A stretch of DNA of 49,372 nucleotides from Myxococcales bacterium (lineage in GTDB: Bacteria > Myxococcota_A > Polyangia > GCA-2747355): NCBI GenBank assembly GCA_020431405.1, contig JAGQIK010000088.1, positions 1-49,372 of the forward strand, written 5' to 3'. Both the position numbers and the translations under genes were made by a program. Shown here one piece after another: positions 43,278 to 49,372 of this stretch; position 1 is the first letter of the stretch; the number at the start of each line of letters is the position of its first letter. A model generated the notes under the pieces. The model searched no databases. It was not told the DNA's origin and saw only the letters and a program-made list of their open reading frames with translations.

Positions 43278-45673
43278 CGCCAAAGCGGTCGCAGCGGCGG
43301 CGTGAGCGTTCGGACAGCAGCAGCGCCGGCGAAGGTTTCGTCGCGCGCGCACGCGCCTGGCTGCGCGCGCAGGTTCGCTCGCCCGACGAGCCGCCGCGGC
43401 AGGTCGACGCGCCGGACTGGCTGATCCTCGGCTCGCTGGTCGGCTGGTGCTTGCTGCTGTTCATCCCGGGCGTTCGCATCCTGCGCGATCTGCCGATCTA
43501 CGGCGACGATCACTCGTCGCACATGGTCGCCGTGCAGACGTTGCTGGCGCACATCAAGGCCGGCAACACCGACCTCTGGTGCCAGGCCTACAACCTCGGC
43601 TTCCCGATGTACCTCTACTATCAGCCGCTGCCGCACCTGACGGCGGCGCTGATGCACCTGCTCACATTCGGGGCGCTCTCGCCGCAGGTCGCGTTCAACG
43701 CCACGGTGGTGCTGACCTGGACGTTCTATCCGCTGACGACCTACGTCGGCGCACGACGGCTGGGCCTCGACCGCACGCAGAGCTTGGTCTGCGCGCTGCT
43801 CGCGCCGCTGGTCAGCTCCGAGCTCAAGTTCGGCTTCACCATCCACTCGCTGATGGGTCTCGGCCTCTACACGCAGCACTACGCGATGCTGCTCTTCCCG
43901 CTGGCGCTCGGAACGCTGTGGCAGGCGGTCGACGGCTGGGGCGAGACGGCGGCGCAGCGGCGCAGGCGCGTGATCGCGGCCGGCGGCCTGCTGGTGCTGA
44001 TCTGCATCTCGCACGCGTTCTACGGCGTGGTGCTGGCCACGTCGGGCGTGATCATGGTGCTGGTGCGTCCGCGCGAGCAGTTCACGCGGCGCACCGGGCG
44101 ACTGCTGATGGTCGGCCTGCTGACCGCGCTGTCGCTGCTGTTCTGGATCATCCCGCTGCTGCAGACCCACAGCTACGCCGGCGGCTGGCCGTGGGGCGGC
44201 GTGGATCGCTGGCAAGGCTACGGCGCGCTGCGCATCGCCAAGACGTTTGCCATCGGCAAGCTCTTCGACCAGGGGCAGCTGCCGGCGCTCAGCATCGGGA
44301 TCTTGATCGGGCTCGCGGTGTGCGTGCGCCGCTTCCGCAAGCAGCCGGTGATGCGGGCGCTGCTGATCTGCTTCGCGTTGTTCGTGTTCTTTCTGATGGG
44401 CCGCCGCACGTTCGGCCACCTCGTCGACATCCAGCCGATAAACCTCGGCCTGCAGCTCTTTCGCTACATCGGCGCGGTGCATGCGTTCGGCGTGATCCTC
44501 GCGGGCATCGGGCTGTGCACGGTGGCGCGCTGGATCGGCGAGCGGCTGCCTCAGTGGAGCGCCGCGGTGTTCGTGGCGGCGCTGATCGCCTCGCCGCTGG
44601 TCAAGGAGCTGACCACCGCGGGCAGCTTCTTTCGCACCGTCGAGAGCTACGACCTCGTGCGCAGCGCCGACCTGGCCAAGATCGGCAAGGCGATCGACAC
44701 CGCGGTGAAGAGCGGCAAGGCCAAGCCGGGCCGCATCTACGCGCACGGCAAGGCCGGCACTGGCTCGCACCTCGTGGCGGGGCTCATCGGCCGCTACAGC
44801 GAAATGCCTGTCGGCCAGAGCTACGGCGTGGGCATGCACGACAGCCTCGGCTTCTACTACCTCGAGTATCTCTACCCGCATCGGCTCGAGCTGCTGCGCT
44901 TCTACAACTTCCGCTTCGTGCTGACGCTGCCCGAAAAGCGTGTCGGGGGGGTGCTCAAGCGGCTCGGCATGAAGCCGATGCTGCGCGCGCGGCGCGTGCT
45001 GCTCTACCAGCTGCCCGGAAAGCACGGCTACTTCACCACCGGCTACACGACCTTCGCCGTGCGCGGCAAGCCGCGCGACATCCGCGAGACCGTCAAGCGC
45101 TGGCTGCGCTACACGTCGCTGCCGGCGGCGGGCGTGTTCGGGCGCGTGCTGCACGACGACAAGACGCCCACCAAACGCGCCGCCGACGGCTCGACGCTGC
45201 CCGTGATCGAGCTCGGCAAGAAGCCGAACAGCAAGGCCGACCAGCTCTACCGCGTCGCGCCGGGGGCGCGCACCGCGGTGAGCGCCTTCCCGAGCGGCGG
45301 CACGCGCGGACGACCTGGCGAGGTGCTCTCCGAGCGCGTCGAGATGACGAGCTATCACGCGCGCGTTCGCATGAACAAGCGCGGCACGCTGGTCCTCAAG
45401 GTCAACTACCACCCATACTGGCGTGCGGTGGTCGACGGGCGCGCGCAGAAGCCGCAGATGGTCACGCCGAGCTTTCTGTCGCTCGAGCTCGCGCCCGGTG
45501 ATCACGACGTGACGTTCCGCTTCGTTCGACCAACCTTCGTCAAGCTGCTGTGGCTCGCCACGGCGCTGATGTGGTTGCTGCTGCTGGTGGTGCCAGCTTT
45601 GTTGGCGTGGCGCGCGAAGAGAGCCAGGGCCCCTCGGCCCCGCGAGAGGAGACCCGATGCGAAGAAGGCCTAG
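43274..45673 (+). CDS. Multi-TM PTPS-related/GT-C-like membrane protein
   Basis: The 799-aa protein has at least ten TM helices. Near the N-terminus, after the first helix, comes RDLPIYGDDHSSHMVAVQTLLAHIKAGN, followed by NLGFPMYLYYQPLPHLTAALM. This is the layout of the 6-pyruvoyl-tetrahydropterin-synthase-related membrane domain (PTPS_related), which resembles GT-C glycosyltransferases with an acidic first loop. The C-terminal 250 residues form a periplasmic beta domain (GTLVLKVNYHPYWRAVVDGRAQ) ending in one TM helix. It may add a sugar to a lipid or surface polymer; the substrate is unknown. The start is GTG 43274, overlapping the helicase stop. The last 17 nt overlap the next gene. Confidence 0.75.
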
Positions 45674-46139
45674 GACCTCTGGAGCGGCGTGGGCGTTGTT
45701 TGTGGTGGTCGCGGCGCTCGCCGGCTGCAGCGACGAGGACCCGCCGCCGACGCAGGATGGCGCGGCCGACGCGCCCGTGTCCGAAAGCGGCATCAGCGCC
45801 GATCTGACGGTGGACGTCGCGCCCGGCCAGGACCTGCCGGCGCTGCAGGCGCTGGTGCGCCGCACCTGCACCAAGATCGCCGCGTCGTGCGAGCAAGCGC
45901 AGGACGCGCTGGGCCAGAATTGGAGCGCTTCGATCACGCCATGGAGCGTGCAGCAGTGCGAGAAGGTGCAGCTGTGCACGCTCGGCCTCGTCGGCCAGAT
46001 GTGTATCGACCAGCTGCTGACGTTCTACAACTGCATGGACACGACCACGCCCTTCGACTGCGCGGGCTGTCTCAACCAACTGCAGTTCGTACACGGCGCC
46101 TGCCCGTGCCTCAAGATGTGCGACCCTTCATGTCCCTAG
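45657..46139 (+). CDS. Cys-rich putative lipoprotein, 160 aa
   Basis: The signal MRRRPRTSGAAWALFVVVAALAGC has a clear lipobox. The mature protein starts with an Asp/Pro/Ala spacer and then has a compact domain with ten or more Cys (CTKIAASCEQAQ, CEKVQLCTLG, CIDQLLTFYNC, CAGCLNQ, CPCLKMCDPSC). They probably form disulfides in the periplasm or on the outer surface. A GAGGAGA precedes ATG 45657, inside the end of the upstream gene. Cys-rich small lipoproteins of this kind are frequent in Myxococcota; no function is known. Confidence 0.72.
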   Translation: MRRRPRTSGAAWALFVVVAALAGCSDEDPPPTQDGAADAPVSESGISADLTVDVAPGQDLPALQALVRRTCTKIAASCEQAQDALGQNWSASITPWSVQQCEKVQLCTLGLVGQMCIDQLLTFYNCMDTTTPFDCAGCLNQLQFVHGACPCLKMCDPSCP

Positions 46140-46158
46140 CCCCAAAGGGAGAACGAAC

Positions 46159-46992
<834 letters not shown>

Positions 46993-46998
46993 TTGATC

Positions 46999-47004
46999 TA
47001 TTAT
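46999..47004 (+). promoter_or_regulatory. Candidate -10 element TATTAT for the 47037 gene
   Basis: TATTAT matches TATAAT at five of six positions and lies about 33 nt before ATG 47037, which also has GAGGTGA. No clear -35 is seen at the right spacing. Support is moderate because the surroundings are unusually AT-rich. Confidence 0.35.
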
Positions 47005-47036
47005 CTCGCTCTTCACTGACACGAACGAGGTGACCG

Positions 47037-47342
47037 ATGAAACGCCTGTTTCTGATCGCCGCGGCCGTGGCCCTGCTGTTTGGCGTCGGCTGCAAGAAAG
47101 AGTCGAACAAGGCCAAGGACGGCACCGGCAGCGCCAAGGCGCAGACCCCCGGCACGGCCGCGACCGGCAACCCTGGCACTGGGGCCACCAAGGCGCCTGC
47201 GACCAAGACCGATCCCAAGGCCGCCGCCAAGCTCGACCTGCCCACCGAGCAGGACTTCGAAGGCAAGGCTCACAAAGAGATCACGAAGAAGAATCTCGCC
47301 GCCGAGCTGAAGAAGATCGAGACGTCGCTCAAGGAAGAGTAG
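47037..47342 (+). CDS. Small lipoprotein, 101 aa
   Basis: The signal MKRLFLIAAAVALLFGVGC has a lipobox and is followed by KKESNKAKDGTGSAKAQTPG, a Lys/Thr/Ala/Gly spacer. The last 40 residues are helical and charged (FEGKAHKEITKKNLAAELKKIETSLKEE). It has the look of a short surface lipoprotein or a lysozyme-inhibitor-like anchor, but no family is recognised. GAGGTGA precedes ATG 47037. It converges with the esterase gene after a 7-nt gap, leaving no room for a separate terminator. Confidence 0.72.
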   Translation: MKRLFLIAAAVALLFGVGCKKESNKAKDGTGSAKAQTPGTAATGNPGTGATKAPATKTDPKAAAKLDLPTEQDFEGKAHKEITKKNLAAELKKIETSLKEE

Positions 47343-47349
47343 CGATCGA

Positions 47350-48477
47350 CTAGTTCGACCTGGCCTTCAGCGCGCGATCGAGAAACTCGAACGTGTCGCG
47401 ATAGAAGCGCTTGCTCGCGTCCTTCCAGACCAGGGCTTGGAACGCGTGGCCCTGCCCCTCGTAGACCGCTAGCTTCGAGTCGAGGCCGAGCTTCTCGGCC
47501 ACGTGGTGCAGCCGCTGGCTGTCACTGAGCAGCGGGTCTTTGCCACCCACGCCGACAAAGAAGGCCGGAAGCGGGCGCTGCGGCGTCTGCTTGCTGCGCG
47601 CGATCTTCTCGAGCACCGACAGCGGCGAGGCCAGCTCGGTGCCGCCGGGCACGTCACGTCGTGCCTTGCCGATGTAAGCCTCGCGCACGGTGGTGATGCG
47701 ATCGGAGACGAGCGTCGAGACGCCGCGCGCCTTGGTCAGGCGCTCGATGTTGTCGAGCTCGAGGATGCCGCAAGCGGGCAGCACCGCCTTGGGACGCAGG
47801 CCGCTGTCGAAGATCTTCTGCGCCCACTTCTCGGGCCGCCGATAGCTCGCGGCCAGGGCGAGGCTCGTGGCGATGTTGGCGCCCGCGGACTCGCCCGCCA
47901 GCACGAGCTTGCTCGTGTCGGCGCCGATGCGGTCAGCGTTGTCTTTGAGCCAACCCAGCACCTCGGCCGCATCGGCGTGCGCCGCCGGGTACGGATTCTT
48001 GGGCGCGCGGCGATAGCTCGCCACCACCACGACGTAGCCGCGCTTGGCAAACTCGAGCGCGATCGTGCGGTGCGTGTTCTTCGACAGCGACGTGAAACCG
48101 CCCCCCGGGTAGTAGACCACCACGGGCCGCTTGCCAGGCGTGCCGTCGGCCTTGGGCTGATACACGTCGAGCTGATGCGCCCGGTCCTTGCTGCCCGCGC
48201 GATAGACTACGTCCTTGGTCAGCTTGATGCCGTAGCGACCCGGCTGCGCGAACGGCAGCTTGCCCGCCACCGTCGACGCCGCCTCGATCAGCGACGAGAT
48301 CAACGTCGCCCCCGCCGCCCGCCGGATCTTCACCAACCGCTTGCCCGCCGCCCGCCAACTACGCCCCGCCCAAGCCCGCAGCCCCGACAGCGGCGCCCCC
48401 TCGACGCGGCGCGAAGGCGCAGCGACGAGCAGCAGCACGCTCAAGACGAGGCTCAGACGAAGGACTCTCGGCGACAT
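47350..48477 (-). CDS. Exported alpha/beta-hydrolase (esterase/lipase, HSL-like)
   Basis: The 375-aa protein begins MSPRVLRLSLVLSVLLLVAAPSRRVEGA, a signal peptide. The hydrolase fold has the oxyanion-hole segment VVYYPGGGFTS, the nucleophile GESAG (Ser197), an Asp in VGGKDPLLSD and the catalytic His in YEGQGHAFQALVW. It is like the carboxylesterase / hormone-sensitive-lipase branch (BD-FAE). It hydrolyses short acyl or aryl esters outside the cytoplasm; the natural substrate is unknown. The start is ATG 48477; the open frame upstream to 48720 would give a Pro/Arg-rich extension with no homology and is not used. Confidence 0.88.
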   Translation of the reverse strand: MSPRVLRLSLVLSVLLLVAAPSRRVEGAPLSGLRAWAGRSWRAAGKRLVKIRRAAGATLISSLIEAASTVAGKLPFAQPGRYGIKLTKDVVYRAGSKDRAHQLDVYQPKADGTPGKRPVVVYYPGGGFTSLSKNTHRTIALEFAKRGYVVVVASYRRAPKNPYPAAHADAAEVLGWLKDNADRIGADTSKLVLAGESAGANIATSLALAASYRRPEKWAQKIFDSGLRPKAVLPACGILELDNIERLTKARGVSTLVSDRITTVREAYIGKARRDVPGGTELASPLSVLEKIARSKQTPQRPLPAFFVGVGGKDPLLSDSQRLHHVAEKLGLDSKLAVYEGQGHAFQALVWKDASKRFYRDTFEFLDRALKARSN

Positions 48478-48904
48478 GGTGGGGTACGAAGCAAGTCCGT
48501 GGCCAAGAGCGGCGGTGAGTGGATCCGGTGAGTTACGGGCGGCGAGCGGCAGAGCAGCGGCTAGCGTAGCCACCCCGCAACAGCGACGCGGGGCGTGGGC
48601 GTGGGCGGGCGGAGGCGGTCGTGGGCGTGGGCGTGGGAGGCCGCCGCCGGCGTTCCTGCTCACCACCGGCTGGCGCCGCGGTCGAGGCGGCCGCTTCAGC
48701 GTCAACGACATCCCCGGCAAGCGCCGCTAGCCCTCACGTAGTCCCCCCACGCCCACGCCTGCAACTCGGCCCGCCGCGCCAAGACGACAGTCCATCAGCG
48801 CCGCGCCGGCCGCCGAGCCTCCCATCCCGTCAACAGCCAAGCGCCCGAACGCGCCCTAACCACCAACGCAGGAGGCGTCATCCCACGCTCGCGCCCTCCC
48901 CTCC
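48478..48904. other. 427-bp non-coding gap with G-rich tract and G-quadruplex motif
   Basis: No gene is evident between the esterase start (minus strand) and the last, leftward gene. The stretch probably holds the esterase promoter, which I cannot locate. It contains a G-rich run at about 48590-48640 with four G-tracts of three or more and loops of 1-3 nt (48590-48609), the G-quadruplex pattern, and a second triple of G-tracts at 48623-48637. The rest is proline/arginine-like low-complexity GC sequence with no clear reading frame. Confidence 0.6.
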
Positions 48905-49372
48905 CTACAGCACGCCGCGCGCGAGGCGGCTGGCGACGAAGAACAGGCGCCGCTCTTTCGCGCTTCCGACCGTCACCTGTGCGCCGCCGAAGCGCATCAC
49001 GCCGTAGAAGCTGCCTGCCAGGGCGCCTTCGTCGGTTGACGTGCGCGCGAAGCGGACGAACGTGGGGGCGCTTTGCGTGGAGGACACCACTGGCTGTAGG
49101 CCCCAGCGCAGCGCGAGCAGGCGCGCCTGCCAGTCGATGTCGGCGACGACGTTGAGGTAGCCGTGGCGTTCGGTGGTCGGTGGCGCTGGAAACGACAGGA
49201 CGCGTGGCGCGGCGCTGTAGGCGTCGAAGTAGAGCTCGCGCCCCGAGACCATCAGGATGTGCGCGCTGCCCGGGCCGATGAGGTTGGCGCCGGCGCCGTA
49301 GACGTACTTGTTGTCGCTGAGCGTGACGGCGACGCTGGCGCCGCCGACGGGCACGCCGTTGTCTTGATAGAT
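48905..49372 (-). CDS. Hypothetical protein, N-terminus outside window
   Basis: The frame ends at 48905 and stays open to the right edge, so only the C-terminal 155 residues are seen. They are beta-rich: GVPVGGASVAVTLSDNKYVYGAGANLIGPG, then ELYFDAYSAAPRVLSFPAP, LLALRWGLQPV and SFYGVMRFGGAQVTVGSAKERRLFFVASRL. There is no TM helix or known motif. An internal GTG at 49354 is not the real start because the frame continues beyond it. Beta-propeller or surface-protein repeats are possible, but no function is claimed. Confidence 0.55.
   Translation of the reverse strand: MYQDNGVPVGGASVAVTLSDNKYVYGAGANLIGPGSAHILMVSGRELYFDAYSAAPRVLSFPAPPTTERHGYLNVVADIDWQARLLALRWGLQPVVSSTQSAPTFVRFARTSTDEGALAGSFYGVMRFGGAQVTVGSAKERRLFFVASRLARGVL

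Noticed and set aside
48478-48720. N-terminal extension of the exported esterase
   Set aside because: The extension is Pro/Arg low complexity and would bury the signal peptide that begins at 48477.

Overview
The window comes from a very GC-rich bacterial chromosome, most likely a Myxococcota (deltaproteobacteria-like) genome. This placement is an inference from style, not from a marker gene. The signs are many short lipoproteins with Asp/Ala-rich spacers after the lipobox, a Ser/Thr kinase, a PilZ protein with pseudo-receiver domains, an NHL-repeat lipoprotein, a beta-helix plus FG-GAP lipoprotein, VIT/vWA proteins, and a leucine-rich-like protein carrying the DPRGELIAL signature common in these bacteria. 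I saw no rRNA, tRNA, IS element, prophage or CRISPR array. The window looks like ordinary chromosome with accessory loci.

Layout. 1-1265 (-) is the N-terminal part of an aldehyde ferredoxin oxidoreductase-like protein whose Fe-S cysteines are replaced. 1350-3476 (+) holds a hypothetical gene and a receiver/receiver/PilZ c-di-GMP protein. 3494-5797 (-) holds creatininase, UbiA prenyltransferase and a small protein. 5897-9547 (+) holds an aldo/keto reductase, an AlkA-type glycosylase and a repeat-companion protein. 9561-11813 (-) is a prolyl oligopeptidase lipoprotein. 11883-15050 (+) holds an M49-like zinc peptidase lipoprotein, a ZU5-like lipoprotein with Asp-rich repeats, and a zinc-finger membrane protein. 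15075-19114 holds an NHL lipoprotein, a small lipoprotein, an Arg-rich exported protein and a WD-like protein with a histone-H1-like tail. 19145-22656 (-) is a MerR regulator followed by a VIT/vWA protein. 22751-26050 (+) holds a gamma-glutamylcyclotransferase-like gene, cydA, cydB and an exported protein.

26152-27782 (+) is a two-gene unit with a 4-nt overlap: a zincin (HExxH) toxin-like protein and a small PepSY-like protein. I read it as a candidate effector/immunity pair, and it is the most interesting locus here. 27839-28870 (-) is hypothetical. 28988-30934 (+) is acetyl-CoA synthetase. 31066-33171 (+) is the beta-helix/FG-GAP lipoprotein. 33260-34552 (-) is a Ser/Thr kinase with an altered catalytic loop.

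34702-40905 (+) is a cytochrome c maturation cluster: a CcmF-CcmH fusion, a CcmI-like protein, a large membrane-anchored periplasmic protein, CcmC and CcmD. It is followed closely by a HelD/UvrD-type helicase and a multi-TM PTPS-related/GT-C-like membrane protein. Together with cydAB and acetyl-CoA synthetase this suggests an aerobic or microaerobic heterotroph with a branched respiratory chain. The right end has two lipoproteins, an HSDL2-like SDR, an exported esterase, a 427-bp non-coding stretch with a G-quadruplex motif, and a truncated unknown gene at the edge.

Two themes cut across the loci. Several genes without a Shine-Dalgarno have a -10-like hexamer 6-7 nt before the start codon, which suggests leaderless transcripts. 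Several proteins keep a fold but have lost its catalytic or ligand residues (AFOR-like, receiver domains, kinase).
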